A stretch of 64,000 nt of DNA from Phaseolus vulgaris (GCF_000499845.2 NC_023759.2:23396250-23460249); one strand, 5' to 3'. Shown: positions 1 through 11,432, counted from the stretch's first letter. Notes: generated by a model from the letters alone, not told the origin. Made by a program: numbers and translations.

Positions 1-285
1 TTTCGCTGCGCACCCACTGTACGCACAGACAATTAGGGCAACACAACATTAGTTACTCAGTATTTTCGACCACCTTCAGAGCATCTAGTCACGGTGTTCT
101 GATACGGAGGTTTGTCACCTTTGATGTTTCTCGCTAGCTGACTTGATCGTCGGAGTGCAAACGGCCGCGAGGGCGCCCCTTTGTTCACTTCTTTTCAGGT
201 ACTCACAGAAGGAGCAGAACGAAGGTGCCCTAGCTCGCGAGGACGAGCCACGCATAGAGACGACCCTGGTCAACCGGCGGGAACA
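1..285 (+). repeat. Element A 5' LTR, 3' end only
   Basis: These bases match the last part of the element C LTR (about 33860-34140), including the shared stretch around the GTGCAAACGGCCGCGAGGGC block and the terminal GGCGGGAACA. The LTR ends with CA at 284-285. The start of the LTR lies outside the window. The terminal bases overlap the target duplication of the copia insertion that follows. Confidence 0.85.
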
Positions 286-288
286 TTT
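284..288. repeat. Target site duplication CATTT, left copy (copia)
   Basis: CATTT directly precedes the copia LTR start TG at 289 and is repeated after its terminal CA at 9880-9884. Five bases is the normal size for Ty1/copia integration. Confidence 0.92.
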
Positions 289-2021
289 TGTTGGGTTTAA
301 TAGTGCCAAAGTTCAAGAGGGGGGGTGAATTGACCTTTTAAAACTTTCTCGCAGAAATAGTGTTTAACACAGTTTTACAGAAAATAAATCGATTTATGTG
401 AAAATGAACAGATTTATTTCAGCACTGTTTTTGTTTGAAAAGCTTTTAATTCAGCAAGGTTAATCACAAGATTATGCAGTGAGAATTTCCAGCAGCACAC
501 ACACAAATATCAGATTTGAAAATCAGTGAAACACAAAACAACAAGCTTCAATTTCAAGCAAGTGATTAAGGTTCAATTGATAGCATGCTAGTTAGAACAA
601 TGAATCACAAAACAGCAAGCTTCAATTTTAAGCAATTGTTTAAGGTTCAATTAATAGCATTGACAGTTTCTTGAGCAGCCTATCACAGTCAATCTGTTCC
701 AATGATTTTTAGCAGATTATTTATGTTCTTATCAGATTCAAACACCTTTTTCAGAAATCAAGAACAGCATGCACAGTGCCCAGAAAGAACAGATTTATTT
801 TCAATTGAACAGATTTATTTCTTTGCTGTTTTATCAATTATGCAGAAACGAAATTGCAGAGAGAGAGAGAGAATGAACACAAGCAATTATACTGGTTCAC
901 TCAACCTGAGCTACATCCAGTCTTCACCAACAACAGGTGGAATTCACTAACACACAGTACAATCAAGTACACTTCCCACTGTTCTTGAAACCTACAAGAA
1001 CTTAGGTACTCTTGCTGAAAAAAAACCTATTTCAGCACTCACACACACACATCCACTCTCCAAGAACACCTATCAAGAAGAGGATTCAACCAAACTATTA
1101 CAAGTAATAAGAAGTGAAACGACTACACCTGATTGAGGTAACAAAGATCAGCCTTAAACCAGTAGGCAAGATTGCTAGAACAGTAGCTGCACCTCAAACC
1201 AAGCTTTTGGAACCAAACCAAGAACAAGCACTTTGTGATTTTTGAAATCTTTGAAGAACAAATGCTAATCCTTGAAAACACTTAACTCTCTACTGTCAAA
1301 ACTTGTTTTTTGCAAATGTATGAACTGTTTTAATCGTTATTAAACTCAGAAACCAAGTTTGCATTTTATAGAAAGCCAGCTTATAACAGAATTTTGAAAA
1401 ACAGTTAAAGCTGTTATAAAATGAACAGATTGAAAATAAAATAAACTGATTTATTTTCAAAAGCAGTTAGAGAATCTGTTAAGTGAGGAGACTTAGTCAA
1501 CCATTCTGGTGCTGAGATAAAACTGAAAAACGTTTAAGCTTGACATGGCACCAGAGGCAAAAAGAATCTATTCATTTACAGATGAACAGATTTATTTTTC
1601 AGAACGAAAACAGAGAAAGTTTAACAATTTAAAACTCAGTCGTTTTGAAAAGAAGAAGACTTAGTCAAAATACCTGATGCACAAAATCTAATTTTTACAA
1701 GACTTTAGCCAAGGCATCAGTGAAAAAAATGAATCTGTTTATTTAGAAAAGAACAGATTTATTTTTATGCAGTAAACGTGTTTTTGTGTAAAACATGTGA
1801 AAAACAGTTTAAGAAAACTTATGCTTGTTCTTATCACATGGCCAGTGGTTATGAGGTGAGTTACTCAGCAAAAAGCTACTCTTAGACACCCTCTAAGCAC
1901 TAACTAAGACACACTTAAAGCAAAGCAAAATTACATGAAAAGTACATACAAGTCTTCATCAAACACTACATATAAGTCTTCATCAAACACAATCTTGAAG
2001 GGGCAGCAACCATCTTCAACA
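289..2021 (-). repeat. Copia LTR (3' LTR in element sense)
   Basis: This is the partner of 8147-9879 at a constant offset of 7,858 bp with no indel seen. It contains five exact copies of the 14-mer GAACAGATTTATTT (406, 787, 807, 1584, 1751), short CA and GA simple repeats, and AT-rich sequence. The small open frame at 702-950 is repeated in the other LTR and is not a gene. Confidence 0.95.
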
Positions 2022-2040
2022 ATCTCCCCCTGTTTGATGG
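2022..2040 (-). promoter_or_regulatory. Copia polypurine tract
   Basis: On the - strand the bases just inside the 3' LTR read AACAGGGGGAGAT, a purine-rich run directly next to the LTR. This is where plus-strand DNA synthesis is primed in LTR retrotransposons. The close paralogue run near 2240-2250 (CTCCCCCTTT on +) may be a second, upstream polypurine run, as reported for Sireviruses. Confidence 0.8.
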
Positions 2041-2398
2041 AGACAAATCCCCATAGCTAACCTCATAGCTTTGTTGCTTTAAGCACTTGTACTGCACCAG
2101 ATTTTAAACCAGAATTGGACCTGCACTGCACCAGATTTTAAACCAGAAAAAAACAGCAGTATTGCATAGCATATGAATTGGTTTAAAGGTGCAGAATTAA
2201 CTCCCTGTTACAGCTAGCTTCACCTAGCATAGTGAGCTATTTTTCTCCCCCTTTGGATTCATCAAACAGCATATAAGCATAGGGAATAAAGGGATATAAA
2301 GCAGAAACCACAATCATAATAGTTCAGAAACATAAAACCAAATTGTTCAGCATTACAGAAACTTGAAAACTGATAATGAAAGCATTAAAAACAGAAAA
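2041..2398. other. Copia 3' untranslated stretch
   Basis: This AT-rich stretch lies between the extra frame and the polypurine tract. It has a near-direct repeat of a TGCACCAGATTTTAAACCAG-like phrase at about 2094-2142 and a pyrimidine run at 2242-2251. I see no coding region. Confidence 0.6.
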
Positions 2399-2700
2399 CT
2401 ACTGATCCTTGTAGTAAAGCTCTGCAAGCTGTGCCTGAACTCCTTCAATCTGATGATCAAGGTGTTGGAACCTTGCATGAGTAGTCTCAAAGTGTGCCCT
2501 TTGTTCTGCAGACATGACATCAAGACGGTACAGCACTTGCCTCTCAAACATAGACATTGGTTCTCCACGGTATTCTGGACTTTGATAGGCAACTATGGCA
2601 TTTGCAGCAACTTCCTCATGTTCAGATTGGGCAGCAGGTGAGTCATCATCCATAGGAATAGCTTCATCCTCATCTTCATGTTCTACTCTCCTTGAGGACC
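2399..2700 (-). pseudogene. Copia extra ORF, C-terminal part (other frame)
   Basis: This open frame runs on the - strand in a different frame from the 2676-3536 ORF and overlaps its end. The protein begins with an acidic patch (EHEDEDEA, then DDD) and ends with a likely coiled coil around MFERQVLYRLDVM and AHFETTHARFQHLDHQIEGV. The part upstream of about 2700 in this frame is only a shadow of the preceding frame. The simplest reading is that both parts were one protein of about 390 residues, now split by a frameshift near 2680-2700; a short intron or programmed shift is possible. I did not join the frames. Confidence 0.6.
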
Positions 2701-3536
2701 ACCCACTTGTTTTCAATTTTGTGAAAACCCATTTTGGTGAGAGTTGAAGTATCAATCTCACTTACAGCTTTAATAGGGTCATTTCTCTCATTTGTAGCAT
2801 CAATACCAAAGTAATCAATTAATTTGGAAACAAGAATAGCATAGGGAAATCTGTAATCAGCCAACCTTTTTGACTTGAGCATGTGTTCATTGACAATGAA
2901 CACCCAGTTTACCTTAATCTGGTTCATGATGCAATATAGGAGAATAAGATCCTCTTCATGTAAGACAGCATGGTTTGTCCCTCTAGGAATCAGTTGCCAA
3001 GCTATGATGTATGCAACTAGACGTGGAGTGAGGTTCAAATGCCCTGCATGGAATCTGTTTATGCTCTCTGTAGGATTCCTCATGCAACTTTTGTAATATT
3101 GCAGCTTGTTGAATTCTAAAATTCCACTGGTATTTCCTTTCCCTACTTTCAGTCCAGCATATTTTATTCCAGCCACAGAATTCCACACCTCACTTGTGAT
3201 CTTCATCTTTGTCCCTTTCACATAAGAGACAACATTCTTCCCATCCAATGTGAGGTTAGTATAAAACACCTTAACCAAGTCAGGATAGACATTACCCGTT
3301 AATTCCAGCATCTTTTTCAGTTTCTGGTGCTTCAACACAGTCCTTGTTTCTACCAGTTTTTCAGATTTCAGCCAGTTGAAATAAAGCACCTTGGGTATGT
3401 TGATATGCTTCCTGCTTGTTTCATGAATGTAGGCATTGATGCCTTCTTCATTTCCAGCGAACCATCCTTCTAACACACCTTGAGAAGTGGTTTGCTTTCC
3501 CTTGCCTTTCTGTTTTTGTCTTGAAGACGAAGCCAT
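2676..3536 (-). CDS. Copia extra ORF, plant transposon protein-like domain
   Basis: This frame lies downstream of pol in the sense direction. I take the Met at 3536 (MASSSRQKQKGKGKQ) as the start; an upstream Met at 3605 would add a hydrophobic run (LAILFLF). The basic Ser/Lys-rich N terminus is followed by a globular region with YPDLVKVFYTNL, then HLNLTPRLVAYIIAWQLIPRG and LLYCIMNQIKVNW. This pattern resembles the family named putative plant transposon protein (often labelled Transposase_32 in databases). Its role is unknown. Sireviruses often carry an extra frame here that has been called envelope-like, but I see no clear membrane anchor in this one. The C-terminal part continues in another frame. 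Confidence 0.65.
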   Translation of the reverse strand: MASSSRQKQKGKGKQTTSQGVLEGWFAGNEEGINAYIHETSRKHINIPKVLYFNWLKSEKLVETRTVLKHQKLKKMLELTGNVYPDLVKVFYTNLTLDGKNVVSYVKGTKMKITSEVWNSVAGIKYAGLKVGKGNTSGILEFNKLQYYKSCMRNPTESINRFHAGHLNLTPRLVAYIIAWQLIPRGTNHAVLHEEDLILLYCIMNQIKVNWVFIVNEHMLKSKRLADYRFPYAILVSKLIDYFGIDATNERNDPIKAVSEIDTSTLTKMGFHKIENKWVVLKESRT

Positions 3537-3944
3537 GTTAACCTGAATTCTTGTCTTGATTTCAAATGGTGAGAATAGAAAGAGAATGGCCAATGTGGGT
3601 AGCAAGTATTCACACAGATTTATAGCAGAATAAATGGATTGATATGGCAGTTATGAGTGGATATGCATGAAGATTTTATGCTTCTGAATTTGTGCAGAGA
3701 ATCTTTGAAAATATGCACCAAATCTTTAGGGTCACGATGCATACACTCAAATTCTTATTGAGCACCCAAACCATCAAATCGGTTACATAACCATGACCAA
3801 AACGTCAAAGGTACAGAGGTTAATGCCCACTAAGTCAGTCAAGCAGTCAAAGATCAGAATTTCTCTTTCCTAGTCATCAATGCGTATCAGTGCAGAAAAT
3901 AAACACATTTAATTGCGAATAAACAGATTTAATTTTTTTTACTG
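3537..3944. other. Spacer between copia pol and extra ORF
   Basis: This noncoding stretch of about 400 bp separates gag-pol from the extra frame. It contains AT-rich sequence and two relatives of the LTR 14-mer near 3900-3930 (ACACATTTAATT and AACAGATTTAATTT). It could hold the leader or promoter of the extra frame on the - strand. No gene is seen. Confidence 0.5.
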
Positions 3945-6900
3945 CTAGGTACAATTGACATTTATAATACCCAATTCATTAAGCAGAAAATTAAACCTAT
4001 CTTTGGCTAATGGTTTTGTGAACAAATCAGCAAGTTGTAAATCAGTACCAATGAACTTAATATCACATGTTCCATTAGATATGTGTTCCCTTAGAAAATG
4101 ATGCCTTATTTCAATGTGTTTGGTTCTTGAATGCATGACATGATTTTTGGTTAAGTTGATTGCACTTGTATTATCACACAGCAGAGGTATATGGTTAAGT
4201 AAGATACCAAAATCATTCAATTGTTGTCTTAGCCATATAGTTTGAGCACAGCAACTCCCTGCTGCAATGTATTCTGCTTCAGCAGTGGAAAGAGCTACAC
4301 AAGCCTTCTTTTTGCATTGCCATGAGATCAAGCTTGATCCAAGCAAATGACAGGTTCCACTTGTGCTCTTCCTATCAATTTTGCAACCTGCAAAATCTGA
4401 ATCAGAATACCCAGTTAAGCTTAATGAAATGTTACCTGGATACCACAAGCCAACTTCTTTAGTTCCTTGCAAATACTTCAAAATCCTTTTGACAGCATTG
4501 TAGTGTGATTCTTTAGGAGCAGATTGAAACCTTGCACACATGCACACTGCAAACATTATATCTGGCCTGCTGGTAGTGAGATACAGTAGTGATCCTATGA
4601 GTCCTCTGTATTTGGTTTCATCAACAGAAATTCCAGCTTCATCATGATCCAAATGACAGCTTGTTGAGAAGGGTGTGCTGATTGGTTTACACTTGTCCAT
4701 TTCAAATTTCTTCAGCAAATCCTTGCAATACTTTGCTTGACTCAAGAAAATGCCATCCTTGAGTTGTTTGACCTGCAAGCCTAGAAAATAGTTCAACTCA
4801 CCCATCATTGACATTTCAAACTCACTCTTCATGACTTTTACGAAAGCTTCACACAATTCTCCATTGTTTGATCCAAAAATGATGTCATCCACATATACTT
4901 GGACTAGAATTGAGTCATCTCCTTTCTTCTTAATGAACAAGGTCTTATCTGATGTGCCTCTGTCATAGCCTTGAGAGGTGAGAAAATCACTTAGCCTCTC
5001 ATACCATTGCCTAGGAGCTTGCTTGAGTCCATAGAGAGCCTTTTGGAGTTTGAACACATATTCTGGATGTTGATGGTCTTCAAAACCTGGTGGTTGTGAG
5101 ACAAATACCTCTTCATTTATATAGCCATTCAGAAAGGCACTCTTCACGTCCATTTGGAATAGCTTGAACCCTTTGATGCATGAAAAAGCAAGCAGCAGTC
5201 TAACAGCTTCTAACCGAGCCACTGGTGCATATGTCTCATCATAGTCTATTCCTTCTTCTTGATTGTACCCTTTAGCTACAAGCCTAGCCTTGTTTCTGGT
5301 GATCACTCCATGCTCATCCATTTTGTTTCTAAATACCCATTTTGTTCCAATAACATTCATCTCAGGTATTCTAGGAACAAGAGTCCATACCTCATTAAGA
5401 GCAAACTGATTCAGTTCCTCTTGCATAGCTAAAATCCAGTTACTGTCCTTGAGAGCTTCCTTCAAATTCTTGGGTTCAACTTGAGATACAAAAGCCATTG
5501 CTTCACAGAAGTTGTTCAAGGATTTTCTAGTTGACACTCCTTTCTCAATGTTCCCAATGACATTATCAAGGGTTAAGTCTCTTGGGGTTTTCCACTCTTT
5601 TGGCAAACCTGCAGCTGCAGTAGATTCTTGTACAGTATGTGTATCAGCAGTATCAAAATGAATCGATTCATTTTGATTTAAAACAGATTTAAATTCATTA
5701 CTGTCAGGTTCATCAGCAGTTTTAGATAGGCTATGATCAGTTTCATCAAAAACAACATGCATTGATTCTTCTACTATGAGCAACCTTTTATTGAAGACTC
5801 TATATGCATGACCATTCAAAGCATAACCAATGTGCACACCTTCATCAGATTTAGCATCAAACTTACCAAGATTTTCTTTGCCATTATTCAATACAAAACA
5901 TTTACACCCAAATACTCTAAGGTGACTCACACTAGGTTTTCTGCCCTTATACAATTCATATGGGGTTTTCTTAAGAATTGGTTTTATTAAGGTCCTATTT
6001 AAGACATAACCTGCAGTATAAACAGCATCAGCCCAAAAGTACTTAGGAAGCTTAGATTCATTTAACATAGTTCTAGCAAGTTCCTCTAGTGATCTATTTT
6101 TCCTTTCAACTACACCATTTTGTTGGGGTGTCCTAGGGGCTGAAAAGGTATGAGTTATCCCATGCTTCTCACAGAACCTCTCAAACTTAGCATTTTGAAA
6201 CTCTCCCCCATGATCACTTCGAATTGATTTAATGCAGCAACCATTTTCATTTTCCAGAATTTTTGCTAATCTCTTAAAGGAAGAATAAGCATCATGTTTA
6301 TGTGCAAGAAATAAAGTCCATGTAAATCTAGAGTAATCATCCACAACAACTAAAGCATACAAATTTCCAGCCAAGCTAGCAACTCTAGATGGACCAAATA
6401 AGTCCATATGCAACACATCCAATGGATTTTTTGTAGAGACAATATCCTTTAACTTGAAAGAGGATTTGATTTGTTTACCTTTCACACAAGCATCACAAAG
6501 CCTGTTATCCTGAAATTTAATGTTAGGTAAACCAGAAACTAAATCTTTAGATTTCAATTTATTCAAGTGATTTGTGTGTATGTGAGCTAACCTCCTGTGC
6601 CACAACCAAGACTCATCACTTCTGGACAGCAAGCACTCATTTGAAGAGTTAGTTTCCATGATATTCAACAAGTAAATGTTATTCACTCTCTTACCAGTAA
6701 GTGCCTTACTAGATGAATTACTTGAGATTGTGCAGCCACTTGACTCAAAATTCACTTTGTATCCTTTGTCACAAAGCTGACTTATGCTGAGAAGACTATG
6801 CTTGAGTCCTTCTACATACAGCACATTCTCAATGGTTGTTGAATTCCCTGTTCCAACAGTTCCTCTGCCCAAAATCCTCCCTCGGTTATTATCACCATAG

Positions 6901-8096
6901 GTCACATGTCCTTCTGCTTTGAGCTTTAAGCTGGTGAACTTTGTAAGATCTCCAGTCATATGCTTGGAACAACCACTGTCCAAGTACCACTGGTTTTTCT
7001 TGCTTCCAATTGATTCAGAGCTTGACTCCTCATCCTTCATCATGAAGCACAAATTATTCTCCTCATCTTCTGTTGAAGAGCTGCTAGTTGAGGATACTTC
7101 ATTTTCCTCCCATGAGATGTAGGCTCTCCTTCCTTTGTTCCTTTCAGATTTCTTGTTGGCAGATTTGTCCCTTGTTTGATTGTCTGGACAATCTGTTTTG
7201 ATATGCCCTGTTTTGCCACATCCAAAGCAAGTATATTTAGAGGAATTTGAATCATTGGGTTTAGGATACCTTCTTTTCTGCTGGTTCCTGTTTTTGCTTT
7301 TCTTCCTCAGGAATTTGCTGAATCTTTTTGTAAGAAGGCTGATTGTATCATCATCTTCTTTTTCTTCCTTGATCTCATCCAATTCAGTTGCTTTCAGTGC
7401 AAGCCCTTTGGGTTTTCTCTCTGTTGTTTCTTGCTCTTTAAGTCTTTTAAGCTCTAGCTCATGCTCCATCAGCTTTCCAAACAGTGCAGCAGTTTCCAAT
7501 TTTGACAGATCACGGCTTTCAGAGATAGCTGTCACCTTTGGTTGCCAGCTTCTGTCGAGGCACTTCAATATCTTTGTGTTGAGCTCCTCTCTGTCAAATT
7601 GTTTTCCCAAGCCAGTGAGGTGATTCACAATGTGGGTGAATCTCTTCTGCACATCAGCAATGCTCTCCTCGGGTTGCATTCTGAACAACTCATATTCTTG
7701 GATGAGTGCATGTTTCCTTGACCTTTTCACATCTTCAGTACCTTCATGAGTCACTTCTAAGACTTCCCACATCTCCTTAGCTGACTTACATTGAGATATC
7801 CTGAAGAACTCATCCAATGTCAATGCAGAGGTTATGATGTTCTTGGCCACAAGATCATGTTGAGCCTTCCTCCTTTCGGTCTCATTCCATTCTGATCTTG
7901 GCTTTTCCACTTGTTCATCCTTGACAACCTGCATTGGCACATAAGGTCCATTGACCACAGCTTCCCAAATTAATGCATCAATGGATTCCATAAAAATTCT
8001 CATTCTAACTTTCCAAAATGCATAATTCATTCCATTAAACATAGGTGGTCTATTAACAGCAGAACCTTCAGCAAAAAGCACATTGAACTCAGACAT
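3945..8096 (-). CDS. Copia gag-pol polyprotein, intact
   Basis: One uninterrupted frame encodes about 1,383 residues from the Met at 8096 (MSEFNVLF); a Met at 8108 is also in frame. Domains in order (numbered from 8108): gag with [13 protein letters not shown] near residue 25; a CCHC knuckle [14 protein letters not shown] near 294; protease with DSG in [13 protein letters not shown] near 375; integrase zinc region [13 protein letters not shown] near 504 and the D, D, E core (HMDLFGPS near 567, SDHGGEF near 630, NGVVERKNR near 665); RT with [11 protein letters not shown] and YVDDI near 1071; RNase H with DSDFAGC near 1236 and STAEAEY near 1278. The full length and all catalytic residues seen suggest a functional protein. 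Genes on the opposite strand here are shadows. Confidence 0.95.
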   Translation of the reverse strand: MSEFNVLFAEGSAVNRPPMFNGMNYAFWKVRMRIFMESIDALIWEAVVNGPYVPMQVVKDEQVEKPRSEWNETERRKAQHDLVAKNIITSALTLDEFFRISQCKSAKEMWEVLEVTHEGTEDVKRSRKHALIQEYELFRMQPEESIADVQKRFTHIVNHLTGLGKQFDREELNTKILKCLDRSWQPKVTAISESRDLSKLETAALFGKLMEHELELKRLKEQETTERKPKGLALKATELDEIKEEKEDDDTISLLTKRFSKFLRKKSKNRNQQKRRYPKPNDSNSSKYTCFGCGKTGHIKTDCPDNQTRDKSANKKSERNKGRRAYISWEENEVSSTSSSSTEDEENNLCFMMKDEESSSESIGSKKNQWYLDSGCSKHMTGDLTKFTSLKLKAEGHVTYGDNNRGRILGRGTVGTGNSTTIENVLYVEGLKHSLLSISQLCDKGYKVNFESSGCTISSNSSSKALTGKRVNNIYLLNIMETNSSNECLLSRSDESWLWHRRLAHIHTNHLNKLKSKDLVSGLPNIKFQDNRLCDACVKGKQIKSSFKLKDIVSTKNPLDVLHMDLFGPSRVASLAGNLYALVVVDDYSRFTWTLFLAHKHDAYSSFKRLAKILENENGCCIKSIRSDHGGEFQNAKFERFCEKHGITHTFSAPRTPQQNGVVERKNRSLEELARTMLNESKLPKYFWADAVYTAGYVLNRTLIKPILKKTPYELYKGRKPSVSHLRVFGCKCFVLNNGKENLGKFDAKSDEGVHIGYALNGHAYRVFNKRLLIVEESMHVVFDETDHSLSKTADEPDSNEFKSVLNQNESIHFDTADTHTVQESTAAAGLPKEWKTPRDLTLDNVIGNIEKGVSTRKSLNNFCEAMAFVSQVEPKNLKEALKDSNWILAMQEELNQFALNEVWTLVPRIPEMNVIGTKWVFRNKMDEHGVITRNKARLVAKGYNQEEGIDYDETYAPVARLEAVRLLLAFSCIKGFKLFQMDVKSAFLNGYINEEVFVSQPPGFEDHQHPEYVFKLQKALYGLKQAPRQWYERLSDFLTSQGYDRGTSDKTLFIKKKGDDSILVQVYVDDIIFGSNNGELCEAFVKVMKSEFEMSMMGELNYFLGLQVKQLKDGIFLSQAKYCKDLLKKFEMDKCKPISTPFSTSCHLDHDEAGISVDETKYRGLIGSLLYLTTSRPDIMFAVCMCARFQSAPKESHYNAVKRILKYLQGTKEVGLWYPGNISLSLTGYSDSDFAGCKIDRKSTSGTCHLLGSSLISWQCKKKACVALSTAEAEYIAAGSCCAQTIWLRQQLNDFGILLNHIPLLCDNTSAINLTKNHVMHSRTKHIEIRHHFLREHISNGTCDIKFIGTDLQLADLFTKPLAKDRFNFLLNELGIINVNCT

Positions 8097-8129
8097 TATT
8101 ACAAACAAATTTGATTAAAATACAAGTCC

Positions 8130-8146
8130 TAGCTCTTGATACCAAT
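8130..8146 (-). promoter_or_regulatory. Copia primer binding site
   Basis: Read on the - strand, the bases next to the 5' LTR are TTGGTATCAAGAGC. This resembles the usual copia site TGGTATCAGAGC, complementary to the 3' end of initiator methionine tRNA, with one extra A. It would prime minus-strand DNA synthesis. Confidence 0.8.
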
Positions 8147-9879
8147 TGTTGGGTTTAATAGTGCCAAAGTTCAAGAGGGGGGGTGAATTGACCTTTTAAA
8201 ACTTTCTCGCAGAAACATTGTTTAACACAGTTTTACAGAAAATAAATCGATTTATGTGAAAATGAACATATTTATTTCAGCACTGTTTTTGTTTGAAAAG
8301 CTTTTAATTCAGCAAGGTTAATCACAAGATTATGCAGTGAGAATTTCCAGCAGCACACACACAAATATCAGATTTGAAAATAAGTGAAACACAAAACAAC
8401 AAGCTTCAATTTCAAGCAAGTGATTAAGGTTCAATTGATAGCATGCTAGTTAGAACAATGAATCACAAAACAGCAAGCTTCAATTTTAAGCAATTGTTTA
8501 AGGTTCAATTAATAGCATTGACAGTTTCTTGAGCAGCCTATCACAGTCAATCTGTTCCAATGATTTTTAGCAGATTATTTATGTTCTTATCAGATTCAAA
8601 CACCTTTTTCAGAAATCAAGAACAGCATGCACAGTGCCCAGAAAGAACAGATTTATTTTCAATTGAACAGATTTATTTCTTTGCTGTTTTATCAATTATG
8701 CAGAAACGAAATTGCAGAGAGAGAGAGAGAATGAACACAAGCAATTATACTGGTTCACTCAACCTGAGCTACATCCAGTCTTCACCAACAACAGGTGGAA
8801 TTCACTAACACACAGTACAATCAAGTACACTTCCCACTGTTCTTGAAACCTACAAGAACTTAGGTACTCTTGCTGAAAAAAAACCTATTTCAGCACTCAC
8901 ACACACACATCCACTCTCCAAGAACACCTATCAAGAAGAGGATTCAACCAAACTATTACAAGTAATAAGAAGTGAAACGACTACACCTGATTGAGGTAAC
9001 AAAGATCAGCCTTAAACCAGTAGGCAAGATTGCTAGAACAGTAGCTGCACCTCAAACCAAGCTTTTGGAACCAAACCAAGAACAAGCACTTTGTGATTTT
9101 TGAAATCTTTGAAGAACAAATGCTAATCCTTGAAAACACTTAACTCTCTACTGTCAAAACTTGTTTTTTGCAAATGTATGAACTGTTTTAATCGTTATTA
9201 AACTCAGAAACCAAGTTTGCATTTTATAGAAAGCCAGCTTATAACAGAATTTTGAAAAACAGTTAAAGTTGTTATAAAATGAACAGATTGAAAATAAAAT
9301 AAACTGATTTATTTTCAAAAGCAGTTAGAGAATCTGTTAAGTGAGGAGACTTAGTCAACCATTCTGGTGCTGAGATAAAACTGAAAAACGTTTAAGCTTG
9401 ACATGGCACCAGAGGCAAAAAGAATCTATTCATTTACAGATGAACAGATTTATTTTTCAGAACGAAAACAGAGAAAGTTTAACAATTTAAAACTCAGTCG
9501 TTTTGAAAAGAAGAAGACTTAGTCAAAATACCTGATGCACAAAATCTAATTTTTACAAGACTTTAGCCAAGGCATCAGTGAAAAAAATGAATCTGTTTAT
9601 TTAGAAAAGAACAGATTTATTTTTATGCAGTAAACGTGTTTTTGTGTAAAACATGTGAAAAACAGTTTAAGAAAACTTATGCTTGTTCTTATCACATGGC
9701 CAGTGGTTATGAGGTGAGTTACTCAGCAAAAAGCTACTCTTAGACACCCTCTAAGCACTAACTAAGACACACTTAAAGCAAAGCAAAATTACATGAAAAG
9801 TACATACAAGTCTTCATCAAACACTACATATAAGTCTTCATCAAACACAATCTTGAAGGGGCAGCAACCATCTTCAACA
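8147..9879 (-). repeat. Copia LTR (5' LTR in element sense)
   Basis: This is the second 1,733-bp LTR. It differs from 289-2021 at about five places by eye (for example GAACATATTTATTT at 8264 against GAACAGATTTATTT at 406). As the 5' LTR it should hold the promoter for the - strand transcript. I could not fix a TATA box with confidence because the whole LTR is AT-rich. Confidence 0.95.
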
Positions 9880-9884
9880 CATTT
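9880..9884. repeat. Target site duplication CATTT, right copy (copia)
   Basis: This matches 284-288 and rejoins element A exactly: GAA, CATTT, then GGCGCC. The last T is the first base of A's primer site. Confidence 0.92.
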
Positions 9885-9901
9885 GGCGCCCACCGTGGGG
9901 C
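9884..9901 (+). promoter_or_regulatory. Element A primer binding site
   Basis: TGGCGCCCACCGTGGGGC lies two bases after A's LTR end once the copia element is removed. The same block follows the 5' LTR of B, C, D and E. Its complement ends in CCA as a tRNA would, but I could not name the tRNA. The core CCCA-CCG-TGGG is self-complementary. Confidence 0.7.
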
Positions 9902-10014
9902 CGATATAAAACATCAGTCCCATCACACAGCTTTTTAGTTCCAGTTGCAGTTTCCAACCCAGTCCCAATTCTCAAATCGCCCAATAGTCAGGAAGGCTTC
10001 CAGAAACCACAAAA
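9902..10014 (+). other. Element A 5' leader
   Basis: This short untranslated stretch lies between the primer site and the gag start. No other feature is seen. Confidence 0.5.
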
Positions 10015-11432
10015 ATGAGACTCGCACGCGCTAGGAGTGAAGAGATGACCATGCAACAACTCATGGGCATGATGCAAGGATTGCAAGAAGCAATGGCAGC
10101 ATCCAAAGTGGAGCAAGAGCGCATGCAGGCAGATCTCACCGCATCTCAAGCGAGAAACGATGAGCTCCACCGCACCAACGAGGAACTACGCCGTGGGTGG
10201 CGCGACGTAGACGAGCCTGAGACTGCCACCCCACCGAGAGAATTCTCAACACCATTCTCACAGGCGATCCTAGAGACAGCGATCCCCAACACATTCACGG
10301 GGCCCAAAGTAACCTTCATAGGGATGAAGGACCCTGAGGCGCACCTCATTGCGTTCCACACGCAGATGATGCTGGTAGGCGGTTCTGATGCCATAAGGTG
10401 CAAGCTCTTCATGAGCACTTTGACTGGGATGGCCATGGATTGGTTCATCAGCTTCCCAGAGGGTCACATCACGTCTTTCACACAACTTTCACGACTATTC
10501 AGAGAGCAGTATCTAGCCAACAGGGCCCCACCCCCAGTTTCATACGACCTATTTGACGTGAAGCAGTATCAAGGTGAGACCCTGAAAGAGTACATAAGCC
10601 GTTTCGGGGCGCAGGTGGTGAAGGTGGGTACCACAGACGAGCCCATGATCGTGTACGCATTCAGGAAAGGGGTGTGTCTTGGGTCTTTCAGCAAGTCACT
10701 CAATCGCAGCCGCCCCAAGACTTTTGCTGAAATAAGGCGTCGGGCGGTAGAACACATTACCTCTGAGGGTGAGACATACGAGAAATGCACGACTGCTGCA
10801 CCCACACGCCCAAGAGCGCACATGCACACACAACCTGCTAGGGTCCACGAAGCCGCCACAGAGAGAAAGAACTAAGACAGGAAGCGCACCTACGAGGCAA
10901 GGAGGACCCAACCTAGGGGTCGAGCAGAAGGAAGGAGAGAGGGAAATAGACCTCCGAGGCACAATTTCGTGGTGGAGCTTAAAGACCTCATCGTTGTGCC
11001 TAACATAGCTGACAGGTTGAGGCCACCGGTGAAGTCTGACAAGGTGCTGGGACCCCACAAAGAATCATGGTGCAAATTTCACGAGGCATTCGGGCACCAT
11101 ATTAACAACTGCTTAGCGCTGGGCTATCAGTTGGATGAGCTTGTGAAGAATGGTTTCCTAAAAGATTATCTCGCTGGGTCTGCTACAACCACAGCCACGG
11201 TGACACCGGAGGAAGGTCAAGCACACGAAATGCCGACTCACGGAGAAGTACACACAATTTCTGACGGCTTTTCTGGAGGAGGACCCACTACCTCTCAACG
11301 TAAGAAATATGTGAGGTCAGTGAGTTCAGTTGCTGAGGAGTTTCCGGATGACCTGTGGGAGTCAGACCTCGTTTTCACAAGGGCTGACCTGCGGGATGTC
11401 GTCCCACACGATAATGACCCCGTGGTCATTTT
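10015..11432 (+). pseudogene. Element A gag, with one stop, cut by element B
   Basis: The frame opens at ATG 10015 (MRLARARSEEMTMQQL). An N-terminal coiled coil (to about residue 65) is followed by the retrotransposon gag domain with HTQMMLVGGSDAIRCKLFMSTL and EYISRFGAQVVKVGT. A TAA stop interrupts at about 10873; the same frame then continues with the region containing WCKFHEAFGHHINNCLALGYQ, a Cys/His stretch in place of a classic CCHC knuckle, and reaches VPHDNDPVVI just before the protease. Element B begins at 11433, so the protein ends in LTR sequence. Element C has sense codons where A has the stop. This is gag of a Tat-type gypsy element and is not functional. Confidence 0.85.

Larger units (their letters stand above)
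289..9879 (-). mobile_element. Ty1/copia retrotransposon, Sirevirus-like, nearly intact
   Basis: This 9,591-bp element lies on the - strand and is bounded by two 1,733-bp LTRs that start TG and end CA, with a CATTT duplication. Read in its own direction it has the 5' LTR (8147-9879), a primer site, one long gag-pol frame, a spacer, an extra frame, a polypurine tract and the 3' LTR (289-2021). The domain order protease, integrase, RT, RNase H marks Ty1/copia. Very long LTRs and an extra frame after pol are features of the Sirevirus (SIRE/Maximus) lineage. I count about five substitutions between the LTRs, roughly 0.3%, so the insertion is young, and it may still be able to move. Confidence 0.95.

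Noticed and set aside
2676..3605. Retroviral-type envelope gene in the copia element
   Set aside because: No convincing transmembrane anchor or cleavage site; a hydrophobic N terminus appears only if the upstream Met is used.
7180..7623. Long open frame on the + strand inside the copia gag-pol
   Set aside because: It is the reverse-strand shadow of the CCHC and Lys/Glu-rich part of gag; the leucine/serine-rich product has no family features.
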